From positions 3,807-67,806 of the forward strand of contig NZ_CP162512.1 in NCBI RefSeq assembly GCF_040939305.1: a stretch of 64,000 nucleotides of DNA. Reading direction: 5' to 3'. Both the position numbers and the translations under genes were made by a program. The DNA is from Herbiconiux sp. A18JL235 (GTDB lineage: Bacteria; Actinomycetota; Actinomycetes; Actinomycetales; Microbacteriaceae). Below, in pieces: positions 40,867-49,218 of the stretch (its first letter is position 1; the number at the start of each line of letters is the position of its first letter). The notes beneath the pieces are model-generated. The model searched no databases. It saw nothing but the letters and a program-made list of their open reading frames with translations, and had not been told where the DNA came from.

Positions 40867-42137
40867 CCGAGTGCGGCGCCGCGTGCGGCCATGAATGGTT
40901 GTGGGTCGATGCGGGTGCCGTCGACGGTGACTTCGTAGTGCAGGTGGCAGCCGGTGGACACACCGGTGGTGCCGGCGAGTGATATTAGTTGCCCTGCGGC
41001 GACGGACTCTCCCGGGCTTACGACGAGTTGGCTGTTGTGGGCGTAGCTGGTTTGCACTCCTGCACCGTGGCTGATTTGTACCCAGTTGCCGAGGCCGCCG
41101 AACCAGCCGGCATAGTTGACGGTGCCGGCGGAGGCGGCGTACACGGGCGTGCCGCATCCGGCGCCGAGATCGACGCCGCGGTGATAGCTGCTCGCTCCTG
41201 CTGTCGGGGCGACGCGGGGACCGAATCCGTCGGAGATCCGGCCACCGACTGGCCGCGCCCAGCCCTGGTCGGAGAGCTGTCCCGCATCCAGTTGTGGGGA
41301 GCTCCCGTTTCCGGCGGCCGCGGCCGCTGCTGCTGCGGCCGCGGCGGCCGCCGCTCGTCGGACTTCTTCTCCGCGGGCGTAGTCGGCCTCGGTGGCTTGC
41401 CGGTTCTCGGAGAGAACGGCGAGCTGTGCTTTGAGTGTTTCGGAGTTCGCGAGCTGGAGGCCCAGTTGCTCCTCAACGGCCTGGGAGGCGGCGATGGCTG
41501 CTTGCATCGCAGCTTCGGCTTCGACCGCGAGGCGCTCGCGCTCGGTTTTTGCCACGATCGCCTGGTCGGTGAGCGCTTGGGCGGTGTTGCTGGTGGTCTC
41601 AGCCTGCCGGTAGAGCTGGTCGATGTTTTCGGAGAGCCGCGACGTGGTCGCCAACCGGTTGAGGAAGTTGTCGCTGTCGGACCCCGACAGCAGAAGTTGT
41701 GCGGTGAGCTGATCGCTTCCGCCCGTGCGCGCGAGGGAGCTCACGAGCCGGCCGACAGTGAGTCGTGCCGCGCCGGCGGCCTGTTCGGCCGATGCGGCTT
41801 GCGCCTCGAGGTCGCGGGCTCGTTCACCCGCGCGGTCGCGGGCATCCTGCGCGACGTCCCATTCGTCGGTGAGGGCTACCGCTTGCTGCTGAGCGGCCGC
41901 GAGGTCGGCTTCGATCTGGCTGATGAGTGCGGTGAGCTCGCCGATCTGGGCCTGTTTGGTGGACTCGTCGGCGCGGGCGGCCTCGACCTCTGCCCAGGTG
42001 GGGTATTCCTCTGCTGAGGCGGCGTAGGGCGTTGACGCCAGGCTGACCGTGACGAGCGCCGTCAGGACGATCGAGATCGTGGTGCGAGATCGGCGCCGTG
42101 GCGTGCGGCGACCGACCCTCGGGGTCGAGGGGATCAT
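40863..42137 (-). CDS. M23 family metallopeptidase with coiled coil (copy 2)
   Basis: A 424-residue secreted protein. Signal (TTISIVLTALVTVSLASTPY), then a long coiled coil (about 50-280; AARADESTKQAQIGELTALI, LTAQLLLSGSDSDNF), a poly-Ala run of about 14 residues, and a C-terminal LytM domain with YHRGVDL and CHLHYEVTVDGTRIDP. This is the EnvC/NlpD-type layout, in which a coiled coil controls an amidase or endopeptidase. The listed start is the ATG 8 bases after GGAAAG. Leader 5 ends 66 bases upstream. Its stop overlaps the resB start. Confidence 0.85.
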   Translation of the reverse strand: MIPSTPRVGRRTPRRRSRTTISIVLTALVTVSLASTPYAASAEEYPTWAEVEAARADESTKQAQIGELTALISQIEADLAAAQQQAVALTDEWDVAQDARDRAGERARDLEAQAASAEQAAGAARLTVGRLVSSLARTGGSDQLTAQLLLSGSDSDNFLNRLATTSRLSENIDQLYRQAETTSNTAQALTDQAIVAKTERERLAVEAEAAMQAAIAASQAVEEQLGLQLANSETLKAQLAVLSENRQATEADYARGEEVRRAAAAAAAAAAAAAAGNGSSPQLDAGQLSDQGWARPVGGRISDGFGPRVAPTAGASSYHRGVDLGAGCGTPVYAASAGTVNYAGWFGGLGNWVQISHGAGVQTSYAHNSQLVVSPGESVAAGQLISLAGTTGVSTGCHLHYEVTVDGTRIDPQPFMAARGAALG

Positions 42138-42203
42138 GATTCTGCTTTCCGATGCGGTGATGTGATGGCGCGCGAAAGCGCTCAGGGCATGGAAGACGGA
42201 ATC
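42138..42203 (-). promoter_or_regulatory. RNA pairing between leader 5 stop and M23 copy 2 RBS
   Basis: Transcript bases 42203-42188 (beginning at the last base of the UAG stop) pair with 42154-42138, which run up to the ATG and include the GGAAAG ribosome-binding site. I count 14 pairs over 16 bases (one G-U), with two mismatches and one bulge. This is the tightest spacing of the seven. Confidence 0.55.
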
Positions 42204-42586
42204 TAGATGCGGAGGGGGCCGGCTGACTGGAGCGCGGAAAGCGCCGGTAGGCGAAGGGTTACCGCTGCCGGCGGAGCATTTGCCCGTGAGGGCGGACCGA
42301 AGGCCGTGGATGCGCGACGTGCTTGAGCCGTCACCAAGACGACAGAGCCGATAGCCGCGACGCAGATCATGGCGGCGCCGAGGCACTCGGCCACGCCGCC
42401 GCCGTCATCTGGCGTGTGGACGGTGACGTTCGAGTCGAGAACGACGATGGCGGCGGCCGCCGCGTCGGTGTCGTGGTTCGTGGAAGCCGCGTGCAGAACG
42501 GTGGTCGTCACGGCGGCCACGCAGATCAGGAGGGCCAGAAATGCGACGCGGAGCAGTCGGGCCAGTGCGCGGGGGCTCAACTGCAT
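42203..42586 (-). CDS. ISRT-type small membrane protein, copy 5 (leader of M23 copy 2)
   Basis: A 127-residue protein with two transmembrane segments (RVAFLALLICVAAVTTTVLH and ECLGAAMICVAAIGSVVLVT) flanking HAASTNHDTD and VTVHTPDDGGG. Ends SALQSAGPLRI: a degenerate form of the tail (-L-R-I instead of -S-R-T). Cys residues lie inside the two helices. It starts with ATG at the listed base. The stop is 65 bases from the M23 start and complementary RNA joins them. Confidence 0.6.
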   Translation of the reverse strand: MQLSPRALARLLRVAFLALLICVAAVTTTVLHAASTNHDTDAAAAAIVVLDSNVTVHTPDDGGGVAECLGAAMICVAAIGSVVLVTAQARRASTAFGPPSRANAPPAAVTLRLPALSALQSAGPLRI

Positions 42587-42690
42587 GCGTCTCCTCGCCT
42601 CCTGGTGCTCCGCGACTCCGTCTCAGCGATTGTAAACGAGATCATGTACTCTCGAAGGCGCCTGGCCGCCACTGCATTGAACGGAACGTC

Positions 42691-42927
42691 GTGACTTCTC
42701 CTGGTTCCCCTTCCCCGGAACGTCGACGCTGGACATCGGCGCAGTTCGCCTACCTTGCGTTGGCGCTGAACGGGCTCTGCCTGGTCGTGCTGTTCGCAAA
42801 CCTCCTGACAGGGAACACCTGGTGGGAGATCGCGGTGCCGATCGCGATCGGCTTCCTCGTACTGGGGGGCCTCAGTGGTTTCCAGACCCGTCGGCTGCGT
42901 GTGAAAGAGCGGAGCCAGCACCGGTAA
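42691..42927 (+). CDS. Small membrane protein
   Basis: A 78-residue protein with two hydrophobic segments (FAYLALALNGLCLVVLFANL; IAVPIAIGFLVLGGLSGFQT) and a basic tail. Size and layout resemble the protein at 32790. GTG start; it stands divergent from leader 5 and converges with the DUF6804-like gene. Unknown function. Confidence 0.5.
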   Translation: MTSPGSPSPERRRWTSAQFAYLALALNGLCLVVLFANLLTGNTWWEIAVPIAIGFLVLGGLSGFQTRRLRVKERSQHR

Positions 42928-42929
42928 CG

Positions 42930-43292
42930 TCACCGGCGCCGCCGGTGAGGGGGTGGTTCGCTGGTGTCGATCACTCGGAACACCACACCGGTAGCGATGA
43001 ACACCGCGGACCCGATGAGCACGAGTACCTGCCACAGCTCCTCCTCGAATCCGAAGGGCCAGGCGGGATTCCAGATCACCGCCAGGGGTACCATCGGCAG
43101 TCCCCACCACCACTTTCTGTGCTGGATGGCGATGACGACGACGATCAATGCCAGGATGCTCACCGCATAGCGCGCATACAGGTAGAAGTCGGTGTGGATG
43201 ATACCGATGGTCGCTAGGAGCACGATCGCGCCGAGGACCGCGGGGAGCATGCCCGGGCGGATGTATCGGGTTCGCGTTGCCCGGGCGGTCAC
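42930..43292 (-). CDS. DUF6804-like membrane protein
   Basis: A 120-residue protein with four hydrophobic segments (LPAVLGAIVLLATIGIIH, YAVSILALIVVVIAIQ, LPMVPLAVIWNPAWPFGF, and a C-terminal one). The WNP-x-P segment is typical of DUF6804. Function not known. Its start overlaps the copC stop (ATGA), so it is the last gene of the leader 6-67 aa-copD/ctaG-ctaG-copC operon. Confidence 0.65.
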   Translation of the reverse strand: MTARATRTRYIRPGMLPAVLGAIVLLATIGIIHTDFYLYARYAVSILALIVVVIAIQHRKWWWGLPMVPLAVIWNPAWPFGFEEELWQVLVLIGSAVFIATGVVFRVIDTSEPPPHRRRR

Positions 43293-43921
43293 GATGCTGA
43301 GTCCTGAGAGTTGGCGCGCCGCTTGGCACGGGTTGAGGCGATGATCGCGATGACCACGATGAGAATGACGACGCCGATGCCGCCGATGAGCGCGATGGGG
43401 AACAACGAATCGTAAGCGTCTCCGCTAGAGACGGCTGTCGGGGTGGGTGTAGGAGTTTCGGTGCTCGCGGTGGCGGGTGCGGTCGCCGTCGGGGTGGGCG
43501 TCGGTGTCGCGGTGGGTGTGGGTGTGGGTTCGACGGTGTAGCTGAACGCATATTGGCCCGAGATGGGGTGGCCGTCGGCTGAAACGGTCTGCCAGAGCAC
43601 CTGGTAGCTGCCGGCTGTCGTGGGTGAGACGGCTTTGGTGAGCGTGCTGGCGTCGATGGTGACGTCGCCGGTCGAGATGTCCGTTCCTGCCGGATCGATG
43701 ACGGCGATGGCGATGCCCGTGTCGAAGCCGGCGAGCGGTTCTTCGTTGAAGGTGAGTTGCACCTGCGTGAGCGGGGTGCTGATGACCTCATCGGCGGCGG
43801 GGGTGGATGACGCGAGAGCGTCATGGGCGTTGGCGGCAGGGGCTGCGGTGAAAAGCATCGCCGTGGCGGCGAGGGTGGCGATGGCGCCGGCGAGTGCGCG
43901 GCGGCGGAGGGTGTTCGTCAT
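43289..43921 (-). CDS. copC: CopC copper resistance protein with C-terminal anchor
   Basis: A 210-residue secreted protein. After the signal (GAIATLAATAMLFTAAPAAN) the mature protein would start AHDALASSTPA, placing His at the N-terminus as in copper-binding CopC. The beta-barrel includes VSADGHPISGQYAFSY. A Pro/Thr-rich linker leads to a C-terminal transmembrane helix (LIGGIGVVILIVVIAIIAST). CopC probably hands Cu to CopD. ATGA overlaps with the ctaG upstream and the DUF6804 gene downstream. Confidence 0.85.
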   Translation of the reverse strand: MTNTLRRRALAGAIATLAATAMLFTAAPAANAHDALASSTPAADEVISTPLTQVQLTFNEEPLAGFDTGIAIAVIDPAGTDISTGDVTIDASTLTKAVSPTTAGSYQVLWQTVSADGHPISGQYAFSYTVEPTPTPTATPTPTPTATAPATASTETPTPTPTAVSSGDAYDSLFPIALIGGIGVVILIVVIAIIASTRAKRRANSQDSAS

Positions 43922-44886
43922 GGTGCTTCTTTCGTGTCTCGGGTGTTGAGGCGGTGGAGGTAGTCGTTGTAGGCATCGAGGTCGGCGTCGCCGTGTTTGT
44001 CGTGGCGACGGTCGGCGGCGCGGGCTCGGCGGGTGTCATCGCGGTGCCATCTGGACAGGAGCACGAGCACGATGATCAGGGTGGGTAGCTCCCCGTAGGA
44101 CCAGGCGAGGGCGCCGGCGACGAGTTGGTCTTGCAGGGGGTCGATGCCCCAGCTCGCAGGTGGGGAAGCGAAATAGGCGATGAGTGGCACCGAGGCGAGC
44201 ATGATGATGACGCCGAAGAAGGCGTGCAGGGGCATCTCGGCGAAAACGTCGAGGAGGCGTCCGAGATGGGATTGTCGTGCGGGGAGCGGGTCGGCGGAGA
44301 TCAAGGGGATGGTGAAGAGAATGCCGCTGGCAAGGAACAGCAGCTCGAGCCCGATGTGACCGGTCCAGCTTCCGAGGAGGGCGTTGGCGATGCCGCTGAG
44401 GTACAGGCCGTAGAAGGTGAACAGGAACAGGGGGATCATGACTGCTGGGTGCAACAGCAGTTTCGCGGCACGGGACCGGAGCCCGGTCAGTGCAGCGCGT
44501 TGCACAAGGATGCCGAGCCCCCGATGGGGCACTGCTTTCAGGAGCAGAGTTCCCGGTGAGCCGAGCACAAGCAGGGGCGGCACGGCCATCATCAGGGTGA
44601 GCTGCTGGAACATGAACACCGAGAACATGCGGTAGCCGTATCCTTCGAGGCCGGCACCCATCGTGATGATGAGGATGAGGCAGCCGGCGACGAAACAGAC
44701 GGTCCGCGTGACGGACCAGCGCCGACCCGTGAGCCAGAGGCGTGCAGCACCGATGCTGTAGGCGACGAGTAGAACGAGTGCGATGGCGGGGATGAGCGGG
44801 ATCGGTTGCAGGTTAGGGGCGAGGAACTGTGTGAGGTCCGGGGGTGCGGCCGGCACCCAGACCGGCCCTGTGGGGTCTCCGGTCAT
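43918..44886 (-). CDS. Cytochrome c oxidase assembly protein, CtaG (Caa3-type) family
   Basis: A 322-residue polytopic protein with about seven segments. Family features: FMFQQLTLMMAVPPLLVLGSPGTLLLK and IGLELLFLASGILFTIPLIS, DQLVAGALAWSYGELPTLII. CtaG_Caa3 proteins insert copper into oxidase or bind copper in the envelope. A second CtaG domain is fused to CopD immediately upstream. Cytoplasmic C-tail is charged (DDTRRARAADRRHDKH). Overlap ATGA with copD-ctaG and with copC. Confidence 0.8.
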   Translation of the reverse strand: MTGDPTGPVWVPAAPPDLTQFLAPNLQPIPLIPAIALVLLVAYSIGAARLWLTGRRWSVTRTVCFVAGCLILIITMGAGLEGYGYRMFSVFMFQQLTLMMAVPPLLVLGSPGTLLLKAVPHRGLGILVQRAALTGLRSRAAKLLLHPAVMIPLFLFTFYGLYLSGIANALLGSWTGHIGLELLFLASGILFTIPLISADPLPARQSHLGRLLDVFAEMPLHAFFGVIIMLASVPLIAYFASPPASWGIDPLQDQLVAGALAWSYGELPTLIIVLVLLSRWHRDDTRRARAADRRHDKHGDADLDAYNDYLHRLNTRDTKEAP

Positions 44887-46859
44887 TTCGGTGTTTTCCG
44901 CTCGCTCATCGCACGGAGCATCGCGTTGTACTCGTTCAGGTCACGGTCACCGGTTCGGTCGGCGTTCCTGTCGATTCGTTTGGTTTCTCGGGCGTCGGAG
45001 CGAGACCACAGGGTGACCATCGTGATGGCGAGGACCAGGGTGGGGATCTCTCCGATGCTCCATGCCACTCCCCCGGCCGCCTGCTGATCAGCGAGGGGAT
45101 CGACCGCCCATCCTTGGGTGATGACGCCGTACCAGTCCGGCAGGAACAGCTCAGTTGAGGTGATGATGCTGAGTCCGAAGAAGGCGTGTGATGCCATGAC
45201 AACGAGCAGGGTCACCAGCCGCATCGGGTAAGGGAGTCGGTAGGGAATCGGGTCGGTGCCGATCATGGAGAGAGCAAAGAGGTAACCGACGATCAGGAAG
45301 TGCGCGATCATCCACTGATGACCGATCGGATCGGCGAGCGACCAGCCGAACAGCGGCGAGTAGTAGAAGACCAGGGTCGATCCGACGAACAGCACGGCCA
45401 CCACCAGAGGGTGTGTGATCGCCGCGGTGACGCGTGATCGGGTGATGGCCATGATCCACTCCCGGGGCCCGCGGCTTCCGTCTTTTCGCGGATGAATCGC
45501 TCGGAGCGCCAGCGTGACGGGCGCGCCCAGCACGAGGAAGATCGGCACCATCATGCTGAGGGTCATGTGCTCGAGCATGTGTTGGCTGAAAAGGTACGTT
45601 CCATATACGGCGGGAGCGCCGTTGGTGACGTAGACGAGCACGGCGAGGCCGACGATCCAGCTCACAGTTCGCAGGATCGGCCAGGGGTCGCCGCGGTGGC
45701 GGAGCCGGCGCACGCCGGCGAGGTACAGAACGAGCGCGAACCCGGCGCCGATCGCCCAGATCGGGTCGATCGTCCAGCTGTCGAAGAAGCGTCCGAGCGA
45801 CAGGGGTGCCGGCAGCGATTGTCCGGTGAGGATTTGTGAGGGTGTCACGGCTAGGTCTTCACCGACCGGTGGCGCGGTGCGGGCGAGAACCACGGCCGCG
45901 CCCGAGGCGACTCCCATCAGGAGGGTTTCGGAAACGATCAGCCACGCGATGATCCGGCGTGCCCCGGCGGAGCTGTCGAATCGGCCGATCAGGTATCGGC
46001 GGTGCGCCGCTCCAGCCACACCGAGGGCGAGGAGAGCGACGATCTTGATCAGGAGGATCTGCCCGTAGCCTGTGCTCCAGAGTTGGTCGGGCTGGTCGAA
46101 TCGGAGCGCGGCCGAGATGGTGCCCGAGGCGGCGACGACGACGAAACAGATCAGCGCGATGGTGGAGTAGCGGCGCAGAAGCATGCCGGCGGGTCCGTGG
46201 TCGGTGCGGCTCATCAGTACCGCGGCGACGAGGAGTCCGCCGATCCAGGTGGCGGCGCCGCCGGCGTGCAGCCAGAGCGCGGTGGAGGCGGCGGAGTGGC
46301 TGCCAGCGCCCGCGGCATGTCCTTGCAGCGCGATCGGGATGAGGGTGGCGAATGCGGCGACGAGCGCCGTCGCCACGAGGGCGGGTGCGCGTACCGCGAA
46401 GCAGAACACCGCGAGGAACGCTGCGGCGATGGTGGTGGTCAGCCAGCCCTGCCCCAGGCTGACCTCGGTGAGGAATTGCCCGAAGCTGGCCGGGAAGATA
46501 TCGAATGGGACGGGGCCGGCGAGGGAGAAATACGCCAGCACGGATGTGCCGAAGGAGAGGGCGGCCCAGGCGCAGGCACCTCCGGCGGCGATGTCCATCG
46601 CGGTGCTGTATCCGGCCTTCTCTGTGGGCAGCGCGAAGACGGCGAGCACTAGTGCCCCGATGGTCAACGCGGAGGCGATGTTCACGAGACTCTTCGCGAT
46701 GGGCAGCCCGATGTCGACGACCGGGCCGGCGTCGAGCAAGAGTGTGGGCTGCTGCAGCCACGCTGAAACGGCCAGGCTTCCTCCGACCGCGACGGTGGCC
46801 AGGAGAAGTGCTGCTGGGGCGAAGATGATGAGCACTCGCCGGGTGGCCATGCTCGTCAT
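44883..46859 (-). CDS. CopD-CtaG fusion, copper import/assembly membrane protein
   Basis: A 658-residue polytopic protein. Residues ~1-330 form a CopD-like domain with eight or so helices (ALWLHAGGAATWIGGLLVAA; QILLIKIVALLALGVAGAAH). Residues ~370-640 form a CtaG_Caa3 domain (SQHMLEHMTLSMMVPIFLVL; IGHQWMIAHFLIVGYLFALS; DQQAAGGVAWSIGEIPTLVL). Fusions of this kind occur in actinobacteria. It probably moves Cu across the membrane and delivers it with CopC. The start overlaps the 67-residue gene stop (ATGA). A tandem second CtaG follows. Confidence 0.85.
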   Translation of the reverse strand: MTSMATRRVLIIFAPAALLLATVAVGGSLAVSAWLQQPTLLLDAGPVVDIGLPIAKSLVNIASALTIGALVLAVFALPTEKAGYSTAMDIAAGGACAWAALSFGTSVLAYFSLAGPVPFDIFPASFGQFLTEVSLGQGWLTTTIAAAFLAVFCFAVRAPALVATALVAAFATLIPIALQGHAAGAGSHSAASTALWLHAGGAATWIGGLLVAAVLMSRTDHGPAGMLLRRYSTIALICFVVVAASGTISAALRFDQPDQLWSTGYGQILLIKIVALLALGVAGAAHRRYLIGRFDSSAGARRIIAWLIVSETLLMGVASGAAVVLARTAPPVGEDLAVTPSQILTGQSLPAPLSLGRFFDSWTIDPIWAIGAGFALVLYLAGVRRLRHRGDPWPILRTVSWIVGLAVLVYVTNGAPAVYGTYLFSQHMLEHMTLSMMVPIFLVLGAPVTLALRAIHPRKDGSRGPREWIMAITRSRVTAAITHPLVVAVLFVGSTLVFYYSPLFGWSLADPIGHQWMIAHFLIVGYLFALSMIGTDPIPYRLPYPMRLVTLLVVMASHAFFGLSIITSTELFLPDWYGVITQGWAVDPLADQQAAGGVAWSIGEIPTLVLAITMVTLWSRSDARETKRIDRNADRTGDRDLNEYNAMLRAMSERKTPK

Positions 46860-47059
46860 GAGGGGTTCTCGTCGCGGTTCTCGGTGGCGAGGCGCGCGGC
46901 GAGCTTTTTCCGCTCTTCGGCTTCGATCTTGGCTCGCGCTTTGCGTTCATGGCTGTCGGCTTTGATGATCGACCGCACGATGATGACGAAGATTCCCCCG
47001 ACGAGAATCGTGGGGGTGACGGAATAGATGGCGTTGAACCAGTAATTGTCCATGCCCAT
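46856..47059 (-). CDS. Small single-helix membrane protein
   Basis: A 67-residue protein with one transmembrane segment (SVTPTILVGGIFVIIVRSII) and a long charged helix (KADSHERKARAKIEAEERKK). First gene after leader 6, ahead of copD-ctaG and overlapping it. Function unknown; small anchors of this type accompany oxidase genes. Its SD (AGGAG) is 7 bases before the start and is bordered by the leader 6 pairing. Confidence 0.55.
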   Translation of the reverse strand: MGMDNYWFNAIYSVTPTILVGGIFVIIVRSIIKADSHERKARAKIEAEERKKLAARLATENRDENPS

Positions 47060-47068
47060 AGGGCGCTC

Positions 47069-47159
47069 CTGATACGGACGGACGTCCCAGGCAGGCGCGT
47101 GGGAGTCAATGACGGACGGATGAGCGCGACGACGTCGCGGCGAAGTCCGTCGGTATCAG
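47069..47159 (-). promoter_or_regulatory. Strong RNA pairing between leader 6 stop and downstream RBS
   Basis: CUGAUACCGACGGAC (47159-47145; contains the UGA stop of leader 6) pairs with GUCCGUCCGUAUCAG (47083-47069), 14 of 15 bp, whose last two bases begin the AGGAG ribosome-binding site of the 67-residue gene. The loop holds 61 bases. The longest and clearest of the seven. Confidence 0.7.
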
Positions 47160-47617
47160 ATGCGGGAGATGCCTAGTAGAGCAAGGGTCGGCACGAGGGG
47201 GGTCACCGTTGAATGTGGGGCGCTCTCGGGGCGGGGTGGGGCCGGGCTTGGCAGCAGCCGGATGCCTCCGGCCCGCAGCAGTGCGAGGACTGCGAGGAGA
47301 CATCCGATTCCCAAGGCGAGGCAGAGTGCAGCGCAGCCGGCTACGAGCAGTGCCGCCGAGTTTCCGGAGGTGGAACTCGGTTCGTCGGGGACCGCGACGG
47401 TCTCGTGGTCCTGAGCGATGCTCGCGACCGAGGCCGACGATGCGGCCGGGGCGGTGGCGGAATCAGCGAGATGACCGAAGAGTAGAGCCAGCATCGCGGT
47501 GAGGATCGAGAACCCTGCGATCATTGCCCAGCGCGCCCGGCGGGGTGCGGTGCGGGTGCGGATCACGGGTGTGCTCTCGATGCGGGGGCGGATGGTGTCG
47601 TTCCAGGGTAGCAACAT
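47156..47617 (-). CDS. ISRT-type small membrane protein, copy 6 (leader of copD operon)
   Basis: A 153-residue protein with two transmembrane helices (RWAMIAGFSILTAMLALLFG; LLVAGCAALCLALGIGCLLA) and an exterior stretch AQDHETVAVPDEPSS between them, with three Cys in the second helix region. Ends LALLGISRI. It leads the operon that encodes CopD-CtaG, CtaG and CopC. Its stop codon lies within the pairing arm. The start chosen is ATG before MLLPWNDTIR; no strong SD precedes it. Divergent from lnt. Confidence 0.65.
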   Translation of the reverse strand: MLLPWNDTIRPRIESTPVIRTRTAPRRARWAMIAGFSILTAMLALLFGHLADSATAPAASSASVASIAQDHETVAVPDEPSSTSGNSAALLVAGCAALCLALGIGCLLAVLALLRAGGIRLLPSPAPPRPESAPHSTVTPLVPTLALLGISRI

Positions 47618-47654
47618 CGTTTGTGAGCCCGGCGCGGGGTATTTCACGGACTCG

Positions 47655-47665
47655 CCCCCTAGGGT
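47655..47665 (+). promoter_or_regulatory. Probable leaderless lnt promoter with CsoR-like CCCTAGGG
   Basis: CCCCCTAGGGT includes TAGGGT as a -10 element 8 bases before the lnt GTG. The CCCTAGGG core matches the copper boxes; a role for CsoR at this divergent promoter is possible but the outer TAC/GTA arms are lacking. Confidence 0.4.
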
Positions 47666-47673
47666 CGCATTCT

Positions 47674-49218
47674 GTGACCCCTGCCTCTCGCCCGTTGCCG
47701 CTGTGGCTGGCGTTGCTCGTCGCTGTGCTCGCCGGGCCCATGCTCGATGCCGGATTCCCCGGGCAAGACCTGTGGCCGTTGACACTGGCGGGCGTGGCGA
47801 TGGTTCTGATCGCGCTCCGCGGACAATCGGTGCTGCGCGGTCTGCTGCTCGGATTCATCGCCGGCGTTGCGTTCTACCTGCTCCAGATTTCGTGGGCGGC
47901 CGAATACTTAGGTCCTGTTCCGTGGCTAGCGCTCACGGTGACGGAGTCGCTGTTTTGGTCCGGTTTCGGTGTTCTGACGGCGCTGGCCTACCGCTTCGTC
48001 CCTGCTGTGTGGCCGGGGCGGTGGGGTCGCCTTGTGGTGACGCCGCTCGTGGTCGCCGGCCTCTGGGTGGCTCGAGAAGAACTGTCCGGCGCATGGCCTT
48101 ACGGCGGTTTCTCGTGGGGCCGGGTGGCGATGTCTCAGTCGATGAGCCCGTTCGCTCCGATCGTGTCGTGGGGCGGGATGGCGGCGCTCTCCTTCGCGCT
48201 CGTGGCTATCGTCGCGGTGATCGTGTCGCTCACGGCCGAGCGATCCCGGCTGCTGCCGGCGACCGGCGCTGTGGTGGCCACGACGACGATGCTGCTGCTT
48301 GTCCCGGTGTTCCCGGTCGAGAGCACCGGAACATTTCGGATCGGTGCGGTGCAGGGCAACGGGCCTGCGGGGTATTTCTCCGAGCGTTCTCGCGGCGATC
48401 TGCTTGCTGCGCAGCTCGCGGCGAGTGCGCCGCTGCGTGACGCGGATGTCGATGCGGTGATCTGGCCCGAGAACGCGAGCGAGTTCGATCCTCTTTCCTC
48501 TGCTGAGGAAGACGCGCGCCTCACGGCCATAGCGGCCTGGTTGGGCGCACCTCTCACCTTGGGCACGATCACCGAAAGGGATGGACTGTTCTACAATTCG
48601 ACGCTCGCTATCGACCCGGCTGCCGGGGTGCTGGACGTGTATGACAAGAAGCATCCGGTGCCGTTCGGGGAGTATGTGCCGGATCGGCAGTTCTGGGAGA
48701 AGCTGGCGCCTGACCTGATCGGTTTGATTCAGCGCGAGTACGTGCCCGGGCAGCGCGACGGCGTGCTGCGGTTGGGCGCGATGGTGGCTGGTTCGGCGAT
48801 CTGCTTTGACATCACGGATGATCGGGTGATGCGCTCGCTCATCGCTGATGGCGCGGAGATCATCCTCGCGCAATCGAACAATGCCGATTTCGGAAGGACC
48901 GATGAGAGCGTGCAGCAGCTCGCGATCGCTCGCCTTCGGGCAATCGAACTCGGCCGGACGGTGGTGAACATCTCGACCGTCGGCACGAGCGCCATCATCG
49001 CGCCGGATGGTGCGACGGTCGCTCAGCTCGAACCGTTCACCGCCGGCGTGATGGTTGCGGACGTCACCACGACGCGAGACGTCACCCCGGCCGCACGCTG
49101 GGGAGGCTCGTTTGCGCTGGTGATCAGTATTTGGCCGCTGATGGTGCTCGCGGCCGCAGCCACGGCGTCTGTCGGTCTCAGACGCTCTCGTCGCCCATTT
49201 CGTGCTCGGGATCGGTGA
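47674..49218 (+). CDS. lnt: Apolipoprotein N-acyltransferase
   Basis: A 514-residue protein with about seven N-terminal helices and a nitrilase-like domain. Catalytic triad visible: Glu in WPENAS, Lys in YDKKHPVPFGEYVPD and Cys in GSAICFD. It adds the third acyl chain to lipoproteins. GTG start with -10 TAGGGT 8 bases upstream suggests a leaderless mRNA. Lnt is present in actinobacteria; this is an accessory copy, paired with the accessory lspA 8 kb away. Its end overlaps the ArsR-type gene by 41 bases in convergent orientation. Confidence 0.85.
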   Translation: MTPASRPLPLWLALLVAVLAGPMLDAGFPGQDLWPLTLAGVAMVLIALRGQSVLRGLLLGFIAGVAFYLLQISWAAEYLGPVPWLALTVTESLFWSGFGVLTALAYRFVPAVWPGRWGRLVVTPLVVAGLWVAREELSGAWPYGGFSWGRVAMSQSMSPFAPIVSWGGMAALSFALVAIVAVIVSLTAERSRLLPATGAVVATTTMLLLVPVFPVESTGTFRIGAVQGNGPAGYFSERSRGDLLAAQLAASAPLRDADVDAVIWPENASEFDPLSSAEEDARLTAIAAWLGAPLTLGTITERDGLFYNSTLAIDPAAGVLDVYDKKHPVPFGEYVPDRQFWEKLAPDLIGLIQREYVPGQRDGVLRLGAMVAGSAICFDITDDRVMRSLIADGAEIILAQSNNADFGRTDESVQQLAIARLRAIELGRTVVNISTVGTSAIIAPDGATVAQLEPFTAGVMVADVTTTRDVTPAARWGGSFALVISIWPLMVLAAAATASVGLRRSRRPFRARDR

